Part shown: piece after piece, positions 41,601-51,899 of the stretch | Position numbering within the stretch: position 1 is the first letter of the stretch | How the letters are laid out: every line of letters starts with the position of its first letter | Assembly (NCBI GenBank): GCA_021401465.1 | Contig: JADDMT010000050.1 | Coordinates: 1 to 64,000 of the forward strand | Source of the DNA: Teratosphaeria epicoccoides | Taxonomy: Eukaryota; Ascomycota; Dothideomycetes; Mycosphaerellales; Teratosphaeriaceae | Reading direction: 5' to 3' | Length of the DNA: 64,000 nt | Notes under the pieces: generated by a model | Told to the model about the DNA's origin: nothing | Databases searched by the model: none | The model's input: the letters and a program-made list of their open reading frames with translations, nothing else | Program-made: the position numbers and the translations under genes

Positions 41601-42542
41601 GTTTAGAGCTACAGTCAATGAGGACAGATATAGCTCCAATGTCCGCATCCCAAGCGGTACAGACCGGTACAGCTTAGAGCAACGTGCCTCGATCTCATCG
41701 CCGGGAAAGACCGAAAGCCAGTCCAACAGCTCCATATTGAATCTGACGTCTTGTTGTTGATCCGCCTCAAGCCTTTCGTGGAGCTTGAGCACTCTGTCTG
41801 CCATTTGCTTGCCCCGGTCAGACTCTCCACGACTGCTGTGACGCATACTCTGCATGATCTGTCGTATTCGCTCTTCGCGATCCAGCGAAGACTCTGCCAG
41901 CTCTCCTGGAGAGAAGCCATAATCGGCATCAGGTGTGTCGTCCTCCAGGGCTGTGTCTGGCATACCAGCAGGGGAACCAGGCTGCTCTCCTTCCTCGCCG
42001 GAGACAGATTTGACGCTTGGGCGCGCAGCAGGCTTGATGCCGAGAATCTTCATCGCGTCACCCCGCTTGTAACCCTGCTGTACAAGTCCTTTCGGCTTGG
42101 TCTCCTCAGACTTTTCCCCCGCCGAGCGGGCGTAGGCTTTTGAGGCATATCCTCGTGAAGTCTGCACAAAACCATCAGGGAGCCGTCGCGCATTCCTCTT
42201 CTCCCATCTCTCCACACTCAGCCCATTTATTCTCGACATCAGGGCTGAAGCCGGAGGTGGATACAGGAAATCGCAGAAGATGCCATCTACATCTGCCCCG
42301 CCACCATTCGCTCCTTCCTTCGCGTCGCTCCTTCCTCTTTTGACATCGCGGCCATTGTTCCGCAACGGCAAGTCCGACGGGGCTGTCGAGAGCATGTAAG
42401 GCGGCAGATCGAGGTCTCCAGCGCCATGATTCCAGAACGAAGAGTGGACCAGTCGTTTGCTTCGATGCGCCGTTTGGCTGCATGTCGACCGCAGAGACTC
42501 GCGTGCTCCGGGGCGAAGGCATGCCTTGGCCTTCTCTAGCAT
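38637..42542 (-). CDS. Large mitochondrial pentatricopeptide-repeat (PPR) protein, possibly COX1-expression factor (Cya5/CyaE-like)
   Basis: Single exon, 1301 aa. The N-terminus (MLEKAKACLRPGARESLRST, then HRSKRLVHSSFWNHG) is basic, Ser/Arg-rich and poor in acids, as in mitochondrial presequences. The central and C-terminal parts contain helical PPR pairs, for example LKAWNVLIHAYHRVDDLDGA, then HFYHSLMNALVNSDQLDKAE, CFNILLTAHAHRRNVDAAMA and LHYAIVMAGYVKEGKYDDAL. From memory, the overall layout and the RLVHSSFWNHGAGDLDLP start resemble fungal Cya5/CyaE proteins needed for COX1 mRNA expression, but PPR proteins are hard to assign, so the specific role is tentative. The last 100 codons change abruptly in base composition near 38955. 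Confidence 0.85.
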   Translation of the reverse strand: MLEKAKACLRPGARESLRSTCSQTAHRSKRLVHSSFWNHGAGDLDLPPYMLSTAPSDLPLRNNGRDVKRGRSDAKEGANGGGADVDGIFCDFLYPPPASALMSRINGLSVERWEKRNARRLPDGFVQTSRGYASKAYARSAGEKSEETKPKGLVQQGYKRGDAMKILGIKPAARPSVKSVSGEEGEQPGSPAGMPDTALEDDTPDADYGFSPGELAESSLDREERIRQIMQSMRHSSRGESDRGKQMADRVLKLHERLEADQQQDVRFNMELLDWLSVFPGDEIEARCSKLYRSVPLGMRTLELYLSSLTVALNRSRHAQALVLLEEALGNIDNGDQVAIAFFRHALKEEKWQLATHIESNYLLAQHHLSEHARAERFWFLVSNIPQLLRKAMSLLVYIEELGTKSLLNEQTSRFAARFFKEALIQEFQAFDDVQKEPSFRPRGKPKHLYFPSFAIGRLFGHMTPWIDNAASFYQDVILAMTSSTCRYTYTDIQRSVCSAYDELVTRFPDHRISEEVLMRLLQRTTHYFDYFERKQLRLRTITPITICNDWLRWYGRLTQDALDVMLAYTAKDGQQNRFDRWLRHLKQEFPDFEDQRDSLWTTIYVHARRNDLRGAKAAFDDFAALAKKHGEVPPLKAWNVLIHAYHRVDDLDGAINLLMEMLGENVSPSQWSFGPVMEMLGKRGDVEGVQDLMAQYDSIVPSKREAHFYHSLMNALVNSDQLDKAELVLKDLIRDVKFERTVAGSLTGCFNILLTAHAHRRNVDAAMATYRWMKEEKTRVDGGTFAALIHSLAVYRQTNAAYKILRTGMKESGVLPTALHYAIVMAGYVKEGKYDDALAAHVDMSRRNIKPSLASKAAYLKAKTRVEVHERKKMRPNGTRKSDTAADTLDLAMKEFRKILRWSDVHGAGVAVSEPHAFGELVYQPDQPSATYFGYLISMHGKERCFEAAAKLFEEYRSKLAKQRGPSDAEVQLPMQILIAMMSAHHRAGEHDQVEKYWVLAKKLADSLAKPIPVPMLTKRDGVHDRNSEATLPDLINVEPPTAGSDASEAGFQIALPVKEEADAKPRKRGRKAKTQTDVATTASTTALFPISTSSTDKITPQQPVPGRAAILDRPLRWYVYSLSQQSRTQDLLTTVSQFLSQGYTMGNKTWNSLIQILVNAHPPLILLAFVLAERFLFPAWPGWVNEGKARVWPPSPSARTEGLQYIRARYLDPGQLMPRYSTCVHLAAALLKLRRLEIRGELGKLKEMEEFGRYVGSTKAVREAAPRAVFAVQSMPVVEDGLQRTLLRGEAGSFGREGA

Positions 42543-44130
42543 GCCACACCGTGTGGCGATGCTGTGTGCCTACCGCGGCTGAAGAACCACTCGTGCGATG
42601 ACAATGGCGGACTGCATTACCAGGGCGCGGTATGATTGTTTTGTCGGCCTCGGCTTTTATGTGCGATAGTCTACAGCTGTTCGTGATAACCACTCCTCGT
42701 TACCTCCAACCACGAAGAGATCATCTACTTGTCCAGGCATAGATGAGCAGTCTGACTACTAACTACGCACACGACTTGCGGCTCAAAGTTTCCTTGAAAG
42801 CGTCATTGAGAAATGTCCGTGCTCATGTCCGATTCCGCGCATCCTTGCTACCTTGCTTACCGTGAACATACAGTACCTTCCATATTTCCACAGTCGGCCA
42901 TCAGACACAATCGTAAGCCGAGGCGTCCACAGGCCTTTGATGACTTGTTCATCCACCTCAAGCATACACCACACCGGCTTAGTAATGACTAAAGCCAGCC
43001 CCAAGGGGACGCTGCCGACTGTCACCACCTTCGCGGCAACGCAGGAGTACAGATCAGAATCAAGCAGACAAACGCTGACAAAGCCATGACACATGGGCTC
43101 AACTCTACGCTCGACGCAGCTATCGGAGGTGACTCAGCAAGTGTAATGGACATAGATCTAAACCCAACAAATGCACAGTCACCTCCAGAATCGACATGAC
43201 TCAGCTTGACGACCCGCGCAGTATGCAGGATGCATTGTTCGAGAAGCCAGCATCCCCTCTGTCGCGCACACAGTAGCTCAACGACGTCTTCTCCGCAGTG
43301 CTCGACACGCCCCGCAGAACGCCGCGACAATACTGAGTGCATGTACCTACGCTTCTGAGGTTAGCCGATCACGATACGCGTGCCGACCATACCAAGGCTC
43401 TTGTGACCATCCCACCTTGTCCCGGTGTCACTCGCGGTCATCGCCAAGCACGTGGCTGGAATCTTCACCCTCCGAAGTGTCCGAGAGGACCTCAGGGTGT
43501 CAACCCGCAGAACACCAGCTCCGACGCTGCAGAATCGGCAGGAAATGTGATCACTACGGCGCTGCACGGGCAGACAATTGACATCTGGCAGTCGCCGTGG
43601 ACTTGTCCTGCAGCCGCGACACCGATCTTCATGAACACCCAATCTCTGAGGAAGACTGCAGCAAGACGTAGTACCTCAGTGACGTATCATGTCCTCGGTG
43701 TCTCCGTCAAGTGCGAGGCACCGAATGAAATTGGAAGTTTCACACATGCAATGGAAAAATGATAATGTCGAGCATGGTCCGATACCAAGTACGGGGTGGA
43801 AAAGCTGCCAGCCGGGGAGTGGCGGAAACGTAACAGGGCTAGTCGACGTCGTCAGATCGGGTCCCCAATGGCAAAAGACTGCGAACAGACCTTGAATGCC
43901 GTCGCAGAAAATCGCCACGAGCAGCAAAGGAAAAGATCGCCTGCATGCCCCAACTTTGCGACCACCGTCGACCACGTCACTCCCATACACGGCACCCCTC
44001 TAAGCATCACACGTCCACGCACCCGTAAATCTCGCAACCCACTTACCTCCCCAGTCCCACCTCCACCACATCCCACCCGTCGGCCGTCATCCCGCAAGGC
44101 CCTCCCTCCCCATCTGCTTTGTCTCCACAC
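42543..44130. other. Intergenic, nothing recognised
   Basis: 1.6 kb upstream of the PPR gene. Frames at 43094-42783 (-) and 43337-43762 (+) are open but show no signal peptide, domain or splice support. Confidence 0.5.
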
Positions 44131-44373
44131 CTAAGAACAATTGCCCCCGTCCTCCCCTGGCTGCGGCGCGAAACACGCAGTCCCGGGATTCCGACACGTA
44201 CTCTGCGAGGAACACGGCCACTTACTCTCCCAATCTACTCCAAACCCGTAGCAGCCGCCTCGAGCCCCGTACTCTGTGCTCTTGCGGCACTCGTGACCGC
44301 CAATAGTGATGCCCGAAACGACGCCGGCGGCGAGGAGAAAGAGAGACAAGGTGGTGGTGATGCTGGACTTCAT
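44131..44373 (-). CDS. Small secreted cysteine-rich protein
   Basis: An 80-codon single-exon gene starting MKSSITTTLSLFLLAAGVVS, a clear signal peptide with cleavage likely after VSG. The mature part of about 59 residues has six Cys (GGHECRKS, RGGCYGF, KWPCSSQ, STCRNPG, TACFAPQ, GGNCS), an even number consistent with disulfides, and is rich in Gly and Ser. Fungal proteins of this kind are often effectors, antimicrobial peptides or wall-associated proteins. I do not recognise a family, and function cannot be inferred. A continuation by splicing was not found. The start is the first Met before the leader. Confidence 0.6.
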   Translation of the reverse strand: MKSSITTTLSLFLLAAGVVSGITIGGHECRKSTEYGARGGCYGFGVDWESKWPCSSQSTCRNPGTACFAPQPGEDGGNCS

Positions 44374-45055
44374 TATGGGAGAGGGCGGACCAGTGGGCTG
44401 TCGTTGTTTGTGGGTTTGAATTCGCAGGGGTTGCTGGAGTGTTGTGCAGAGGGGTTTGATGCGTGCGTATGGAGATAACGGTTGTGTAGCGTGCGAGAAG
44501 CTTTGCGTTGAGAGCGATGGGTGGGACTCGACGGACTATAGAGAGGAAAGAGGACGCAGGCGATTGTGGTGTTCTGGTTTGGTTATCTTATGCAACAGAT
44601 GGGTCATGCCCGGATGCCAGGATTGCCGGCATTGCTGAAACACCTTGCGCTCTTGGGTCAGACTCATCCCACAATTCCACCGGTCTCAGTCCCCAAGTCA
44701 TCCGCGTAGTTGACCGAGCCATCACAGCACTGCAAGCAATCGAGTCATCACCAATTTCGCTCGCCACGGCACGCCAAGCACGTGGCTGACGTTGAGGAAA
44801 CCGCTTATAGATCGAACTCGCGCATCGCTCTGTGCAGTACGACCGAGGCCGAGGCTCGCCAGAGACGCACCCAACAGCATGCGCCAGGTCGAAACACGAG
44901 TACTCGCCGAGCTAGAAAGGGATAGAGACAGTGCTTCACCTGCGCTGTACCACGTCTCCCAAGAACAGCCCGTGTCAGTCAAAGACGCTCGGCCGACTTG
45001 ATGAATCGCATATACCACCTTCCGCACTTCATCACCGACATTCCTTCTCTTTTCC
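44374..45055. other. Intergenic
   Basis: Upstream DNA of the small secreted gene and the 3' flank of SEC5. No gene is recognised. Confidence 0.5.
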
Positions 45056-48000
45056 CTAATGACGACTTATTGCCCTATCCCCTGCACTCCCAACCCCCGA
45101 AACCCCAGCCCTCGCCCTTCTCTCCCGCCTAAAACACCCGAATTGCCCCTTGGTACCCTCCCTCAACCGCTTCAACACCCCTCTCATCTCCGGCAACTCC
45201 CCCTGCAGCAGTCTCCTCGATTCCTCATCCGTCCTCTCGTCCAGCGCCAGATAGATCTGACTCTGCAAATCACCCGCCCGGTCCGTGGTGAACTGGTTCA
45301 GAGTTTGTGCCAGAAACTCGACGTCCACAGTCGCTTGCATGAGCGCCGCCAGGTCGTAATGTTGCGTCTGTCGGGCCCTGAAAGCTTGTAAGAGGGAGGA
45401 AGAAGCAGTCTCGAGTAGGTAGGAGAGAACTTGGTTTGTAAGTGTGGATGCGGTTGTGGAGACCTCGGAGTGGACGAGTACGAGGGTGAGGAGGACATCC
45501 GAGACGTAGGGGCGGACGTTTGTGGGGCGCGTGCCGGGAGCAGGTGTCCACGCGGGGTCAGCGATGCCGGCGTTGATGAGGGCGTCGAGGTGGTCGGCAG
45601 TGGGTTTGACGTAGGACTTGAATTCGCGGGCGTCGATTTGGCCGAGCGTGTCGTGGATAGTTTTGCTTTCGTCCGTGAGCTTGACGGAGAAGGAGGATTC
45701 GAATTGCGAGATGAGGTGAGGGATGATGTCTGAGCGAAGATATGCCAGGTTCGAGAGCGTCATTAGCATTCGCACACTCCTGTTGCTTGCATCGACGAGA
45801 CCTTCAGCAGAGCCTTCCGCACCGCCCGAGGTCGTTCTGTGGAGCGTCGTCGTGATGCCATCTGGGTCCGAGTCAGGAGAGGCTTCTGCTTTTGTTTTCT
45901 CAGCGTTCTCCACCATACCGCTGAGAGTCTTGTACAGGCTTGTCACAAAACAGCTTCTGATGCCCTGCAACAGCTTGGCGGGTGGCGGAATGAGGACTTC
46001 AGTGGTTGCACCTGTGGCTTCGCTGATGTACGCCACTTTCTGGAAGTTGCCGATGACTTTCTCTTCGTATGCCATGAATGAAACAGGCATGGTCGTGAGG
46101 TCTCGACGTTCAGGCGCCCGCTGCCATACCTCGAGATACTTGCAGCGATCCCCGGCATCCGACTGCCATGCGGCGCAAAGCGCTTGGACGCAGCGTTCGC
46201 GCACAGTGTTGACGAGAGTCCTCAAGCTTTCATTGGAGTTGTGCGTGGACTTGATGACGGAGAGGCTGGCCAGGTCGGCCAAGGCGGTACCAACAAGTTT
46301 CAAGATGCGAGCCAGGTAATACGAGCCAGCCAAGGCGTTTGAGTAAGGTGGCCAGAACGCAAACTTCTCCCACGCCTCACCCTTTGACGGACTAGGTGCA
46401 GGCACGGTTGAGGGGTCAAATGTCAAGGTCCGCCGTGAACCCGGTGGTCCCTTGCCGCCAGCTAATTCTGGCGAACTAGGTGTTGGTGGTATTGGGCTGT
46501 ACAGATCGCTGAGGTCCTCGACTGGCGCGTCCGCAAAAAGGCTCATGACGCCCTCGCGTATCTGATTGATGAGTTCCAGGGCACTGGAGCGGAGATTGGC
46601 TACGTCGTCTGGCTCCAGCTCCAGATGCTCATAGCTACCTGTTGCGCTAGCAGCGACAAAAACGGCAGTCGGAAGAGCTTTTTGAGCTTTGCCGTCGATG
46701 AATGCTTGAGTCGTCTCCCAGAACTCGTGCACTTCGCCGAGGATGCCATCAGATGAGCCGAGCAGGTTATTGAGAGATTGGTATACCTTCTCCCAAAATG
46801 CGATGATAGCAGGCATGTCGCTCTCTCTTCCGAGATCTCTGGATTTGAGCAGCGAGCTGCTGTTCGTTGCGGCTTTGAGGAATTGTGCGTTCTTCTTGAC
46901 GTCCGGTTGTCCGCTGTCTGACAATTTGCGCCGCATTATTTCAATCTCGATCCGACTTCGCTCCAAGGACCTCGCAATCTTGTCTTTCAGGTAGTGGTGG
47001 CGGCTGTTCAGCCACTGCCAAATCGGATTCTCGTCCACGCCAAGCTGGAGCAGAACGCCGATCAGCTCCAGATGCTCTTCTCGATCAGATTCATCCGCGA
47101 CGGCCACAGGTTTTCGTGCATGACTGTTCTTCAACCTCTGCCATACCTCGCGTTTGAATGTATCAATCTGCTGATTGGCCTCGTGCCACATCTTGGCAGT
47201 CAGCAAGATCTGCTGCGCGTCCTGCTCGGCCAGCTGACTTTCATTCGCGTGCGCAATGGCAGCTATATTCCTTGCCTGATCCGCATATTTCTGAGCATTC
47301 TTCCACGATGCCACCACAGTGTCATGATCATTCAACTTCATCGCCTCCGCTATGACTCCACTCAGCTTGAAGATCTCCCGATGTTGCTCTAAAGCGTACA
47401 GAACAGACTTGAGTGTCTCCTCCTTCTCCCGGCCGCCCAGTGTAGGTCCCCACACCTCCTCCGCCTTGGCCGACAGTTCCTGCAGCGGAGCTTTGATACC
47501 CGCCACACCATACTCCGACTCTTTGGTCAAGGCGTTCTTCTTCTTGTCACTGCTCTTCGTAGGGAAGGTGTTCCCACTCGCTGTTCTAAAGTGAGCGGTG
47601 TTCCTGCTCGAGATCCTCGAATGCCGTGCCGTGGCTCGACCCGATGTCGTTGCTGGAGGTGGTGGCGGCGACGGCGCTGCAACATCATCGGCACCCTGGT
47701 TCCGCATTTCGGTGTAGACATTGTCGATGGTGGCCTTGGCCTTGACGAACTTGTCAAAGTTGCTCTCGACCAACACCTTCAGGCTCGCGCTCTTCTGCTC
47801 AATGCTCCTACTGAGCGTGTCGAGGCCTCGCAGCAGGTCTTCAGTTGAGGCATCCTGGTGCACCTGCGACAGGAAGAGGGCGGGCGAGAAGGAGGTGCTG
47901 CTCAACATGAATTGATTGCGCAGCTTGAGATTCTCCTCCACCGGCAATCCCCGACTCCGCAGCGTCGTCGTGATGGACGGCTGCATCCCAAGCGGGTCCG

Positions 48001-48280
48001 CCTCGTCCTTGTTCACCGCCGCGTCAGGTCCCACCCCGGAAGCGGAGCGCACGGAGGCATGTCTGTCGATGTGGTAGAAGCGCGATTTTCTCGCTTCGCT
48101 GCTGGCTTTGGATGCCTTGGAAGGGAGTCGCACCGGGCCGCCATTGACGGCCTTGGGCGTGTCCAGCTCTTCGTCCGACTCGTCATCGTGCTCGTCTGTC
48201 TTGGGCCACGTGTTTGGGTAGAGGGAGCCAATGCCGTAATGGTTGAGCAGCCGACGCTCCTGATCCGCCGAGACGGGCAT
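45056..48280 (-). CDS. Exocyst complex subunit SEC5
   Basis: Single exon, 1074 aa. The N-terminus MPVSADQERRLLNHYGIGSL is followed by NQFMLSSTSFSPALFLSQVH and then by DLLRGLDTLSRSIEQKSASL and LVESNFDKFVKAKATIDNVY. The latter is the hallmark Sec5 coiled-coil start that packs with other exocyst subunits. The long alpha-helical rod extends to the C-terminus (LNQFTTDRAGDLQSQIYLAL). SEC5 is one of eight subunits tethering secretory vesicles to the plasma membrane, mostly at hyphal tips. A low-complexity Pro/Thr stretch (SPPPPPATTSGRATARH) and a Ser/Pro loop (LYSPIPPTPSSPELAGGKG) interrupt the helices. The last 110 codons switch base composition near 45400. It is divergent from the NACHT gene with a 495-bp shared upstream region. 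Confidence 0.93.
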   Translation of the reverse strand: MPVSADQERRLLNHYGIGSLYPNTWPKTDEHDDESDEELDTPKAVNGGPVRLPSKASKASSEARKSRFYHIDRHASVRSASGVGPDAAVNKDEADPLGMQPSITTTLRSRGLPVEENLKLRNQFMLSSTSFSPALFLSQVHQDASTEDLLRGLDTLSRSIEQKSASLKVLVESNFDKFVKAKATIDNVYTEMRNQGADDVAAPSPPPPPATTSGRATARHSRISSRNTAHFRTASGNTFPTKSSDKKKNALTKESEYGVAGIKAPLQELSAKAEEVWGPTLGGREKEETLKSVLYALEQHREIFKLSGVIAEAMKLNDHDTVVASWKNAQKYADQARNIAAIAHANESQLAEQDAQQILLTAKMWHEANQQIDTFKREVWQRLKNSHARKPVAVADESDREEHLELIGVLLQLGVDENPIWQWLNSRHHYLKDKIARSLERSRIEIEIMRRKLSDSGQPDVKKNAQFLKAATNSSSLLKSRDLGRESDMPAIIAFWEKVYQSLNNLLGSSDGILGEVHEFWETTQAFIDGKAQKALPTAVFVAASATGSYEHLELEPDDVANLRSSALELINQIREGVMSLFADAPVEDLSDLYSPIPPTPSSPELAGGKGPPGSRRTLTFDPSTVPAPSPSKGEAWEKFAFWPPYSNALAGSYYLARILKLVGTALADLASLSVIKSTHNSNESLRTLVNTVRERCVQALCAAWQSDAGDRCKYLEVWQRAPERRDLTTMPVSFMAYEEKVIGNFQKVAYISEATGATTEVLIPPPAKLLQGIRSCFVTSLYKTLSGMVENAEKTKAEASPDSDPDGITTTLHRTTSGGAEGSAEGLVDASNRSVRMLMTLSNLAYLRSDIIPHLISQFESSFSVKLTDESKTIHDTLGQIDAREFKSYVKPTADHLDALINAGIADPAWTPAPGTRPTNVRPYVSDVLLTLVLVHSEVSTTASTLTNQVLSYLLETASSSLLQAFRARQTQHYDLAALMQATVDVEFLAQTLNQFTTDRAGDLQSQIYLALDERTDEESRRLLQGELPEMRGVLKRLREGTKGQFGCFRRERRARAGVSGVGSAGDRAISRH

Positions 48281-48775
48281 CGCAGAGGTGGTGGGTTCCC
48301 GGTCACCTTATCGCATGACGGTGACACGTGCCTTTCATTCCCCTCTTCGCGCATTCTTCCAATGGCCAATCATCAAAGTAATGATGGAAGGCTCGACTGG
48401 GTACCTCCGATTGGGGGGTCTGCTCAGTATCAAGAGTGGCTCCTTATGTGGGCTGTTCGGGCTAAATCTGACCCCTCACTACTGTCAATGCTCACGATCA
48501 ATCCGACCTGACACGAGCGAGCAGATAATCACCACGCGCACCACGCGGTCGTCGACTCCTACATGCTTCCTCCTCCCAGACATCCGCAGCCGATGTGGCA
48601 CTGCCGCGAGCCAGTGTGCAATCATGATGCATGGCAGCTGATGAATAATAAATATACTGAATGTCCACCTGCATTCAGCCTCAACGGTGCAGGTACATGT
48701 ACCTCCACTCCCTCCACTCGCCCTCATCCCACAATGCATGTCTACAGCGGTGTCGGATTGCGTCTTTGCTAGACC
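48281..48775. promoter_or_regulatory. Divergent promoter region, SEC5 / NACHT gene
   Basis: 495 bp between the start codons of SEC5 (-) and the NACHT gene (+). No motif stands out. Confidence 0.4.
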
Positions 48776-51700
48776 ATGATTGACCCGTTCACAGCACTGG
48801 GCCTCGCTTCCTCCGTCGTGCAATTGATTGACTTTGGCAGGAAGCTGCTGGTCGAGGGCTATGGCACCTACAAATCCGCGGCAGGAGCGACAGAGGCGCA
48901 CCTGGAACTGGAAGGCGCGACGCGGGACCTTGCCTCCCTGGCAGCCAGACTCAAGATTCCGCATCGCATCGCATCAGCAAAGCCGACAGAGGATGACATC
49001 AAGCTCCAGGACCTGGCCGGTCAGTCGCAGATACTGGCCACGCAGCTGTTGGACTACTTGGACGAGTTCAAGGTCCAAGCCTCGGGAGCCAGGAGATCCT
49101 GGGAGGCCATGCGCAACACTGTCAAGCGGCAGTGGAATTCAAGCAAGATTGTCGAGATGAGGCGCCGCTTGGAAAGAGTGCAGAAGGCCATGGACAGCCA
49201 CCTCATGGCGATTATGTAGTGAGTACACTGTCCTCGGCGACGCCCAGTGTCTGCTTGAAGGGCAAGTTCTGACTCCCCTTCGCTGCCTCTCAGTAACACG
49301 CAGTCGTCGGTCATGTCCGCCTTGCGTGATCTTGAGGTCACGAGTCGGCGCATCGGGCTTGCCGAGCTGGACCATATCAACAGCCTGCGGAGCGAGATGC
49401 AGACTGCGGTGGAGTTGCAAAACAGGGCCATGACAGCAGCAGCGCTGATTGCCGACAAGCAAAGCGAGACTCATTTGGCCGCCATGAGGCGCTGCGAAGA
49501 GGCGCTCAACAACCTCACGCAACGCTTGGACACCGTGCAGCGTGACGGAGCTGCTATAGCGACTAGCCAGAAAATCCTGGAGAGTCTGGTTTTCGCAGAA
49601 CTATATACGCGACAAAAAGCAATCCACAAAAATCATCCGCAAACCTTCTCGTGGATCTTCGACGGCAATCAGACGCCTTTCAAGGTCTGGCTGCAAAGCG
49701 GCCACAGCGTCTTTTGGATCAACGGCAAGGCTGGCTCCGGCAAGTCCACGCTTATGAAGTTTCTCGCCGACCATCCGCAAACTGATGCTCTGCTCGACAT
49801 CTGGTCCAGAGCCACAGGGCACAAGCTGGTCAGAGCGAGCTTCTATTTCTGGCACGGCGGCACAGCAATGCAAAAGTCACAGGATGGTCTCTTGCAGAGC
49901 CTGTTGTACCAGATTCTGCGGCAGTGTCCCGCACTCATCCCATCCGCGTCTGCCAGGCGATGGCATGCGGATGAAGACTTTCACCAGTTTCCAGAACCAT
50001 GGAGCCCCGAAGAGCTCTCGGAAGCACTAAAGGCAATCACAGAAGCAGGGGGTCGGCAACTCTCGGCACGGTTCTGCTTCTTTATAGATGGTCTCGACGA
50101 GTACTCTGGTGACCATGGAAGGCTTGTAGAAGATCTGACGACCTTAACAAATGCCGGCTGGATCAAGCTCTGCGTCTCCAGTCGCCCGTGGACGGTCTTC
50201 GTCGATGCATACAGCTGCAATAAGGAGCATATGCTGGTGTTGCAAGATTTGACAAGGTCTGACATGGACTTGTACATAAATGGCATGTTGGAGAAGGATA
50301 CCCGCTTCCAGAAGCTGGCCAGCAAAGATGTCCGCGCATGGCGACTGGTGTCGGAGGTGAGAGAGCGCGCTGAAGGGGTTTTCCTCTGGGTCTTCCTGGT
50401 AGTGCGCTCACTTCTCCGCGGGTTGTCAGAGAAAAACGATCTGGAAACTCTGGAGATGAGACTGCGTGCTCTTCCTTCCGATCTCAAGGAATACTTCACC
50501 CTAATGGTCAAGACCATTGACCCGATACACCAGGAGCACACTGCCGGCACCTTTCAGCTTGCTATACACGCCGCACCCTTGCCTCTCATTGCATTCTACT
50601 TTCTGCCCGTCGTCCTCAAAGAGCCGGACAGTGTCCTGAATGCGCCAATCGAGTACGTTGGTGACGAAGAGGAATTTATCGAGAAGACGACCGAAAAGAT
50701 CAATGCCTGGTGCAAAGATCTCCTTGAAGTTCACAAAATTTCCGACGCGGATGGTGATCACGTCAACGAGCTGGACTACAAGGTCGATTTCTTGCATCGC
50801 ACCGTCAAAGACTTTCTCATCGACAACTTGGACATCCAGGAAATCTTCGCCCAACGTGTCAGAACAGGTTTTGAGCCGTGGCTGACACTTGTGCGCCTCC
50901 ACATTGCACAGGCGAAGGACCTCAACATCCATTCACGCGACGATCAAGATGTCAAAATCTTTGCAGGTGTCGCGAACGACCTTATGTACTTTGCAAGTAG
51001 ACACGAAGAAGATGGTAAAGCGGTACCACCTGTCATTCTGAGGGAGTTGGACAGCATAGGTCAGCATTTCCGGAACTTACCACCACGAGCAGGTCTGCCA
51101 CGCAAGCGGATACCAGGGCCGCCGTCTCACTGGGCAAATCTTTGTCCAGTCACTCATATCGACTACTTACTCGCACCTCGCAACCTTGGCCAGTGTGACT
51201 TCCTCAGTCTTGCGGTTGCCTACAACCTCGAGGCCTACACAAAATGGCACCTCACTCAGATTCCCGCCGCTACTGGCAGCAAAGAAGGCTGGCCCCTCCT
51301 CAACTACGCCTTGCACCCCGTGGCATCAAACCCGAGCCGCATGGACGTCAAGCGCTTGCCCCCATACGACATGGTCCTCCTCCTTCTCAACGCCGGCTGT
51401 GATCCAAACCAGAATGGCGAGATACGCAAATGTACTGTGTGGCAACTATACCTCCACCGGTGTCATCAGGAGAGCGATAGCAGACTGTGGCCCGTGGCGA
51501 AGCTGCTGCTGGCGTTTGGCGCGGACCCGGATGCGAGGATCGAGGTGGGCACGAGGGAGGAGACTTCATACGTCAACCTCACGCAGAAGGTCAGGACGCC
51601 GGTGAAGCATACCGTGCCGGTACTGGCTGACGTGCGAGCGGTGCTGAAGAGGTGCTGTGTCGGCGAGCAAGTGGACGAACTTGGAGAGACGCTCGAGGCT

Positions 51701-51787
51701 GCACGTGCACAGCGAGAGGCCGTGGAGCTGGAGGTGGCGAGGAGGGGATCGTTTTGGAGTCGACTGAGGGCGTTGCGATTGCAATAG
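48776..51787 (+). CDS. Fungal NLR-like STAND protein with NACHT domain and ankyrin-like C-terminus
   Basis: Exon 1 (48776-49218) and exon 2 (49294-51787) join across a 75-bp intron (GTGAGT...CAG) to give 978 aa. The N-terminal domain starts MIDPFTALGLASSVVQLIDF, the form seen in fungal NLR effector domains (SesA/Helo-like N-terminal family). The NACHT module has Walker A GKAGSGKST at about 292-300 and Walker B FIDGLDEY at about 411-418, then LCVSSRPW, the sensor-1 position. The winged-helix and arm part includes DFLHRTVKDFL. The C-terminus has two weak ankyrin-like units (LLLNAGCDPNQ, LLLAFGADPDAR) rather than a clean repeat array. Such proteins act in non-self recognition and programmed cell death. 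The absence of high-identity repeats suggests an older, diverged member. Confidence 0.88.
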
Positions 51788-51899
51788 TGGTCACTTTCGG
51801 GAAGGTCGGATGGAAAGTATCAACGCTCCCTCTTCACCGGATCGGCGTGCGTGCCCTTTCTGACCTGACTATGGAGTAGACGATAGCTCCGAAACTGCT

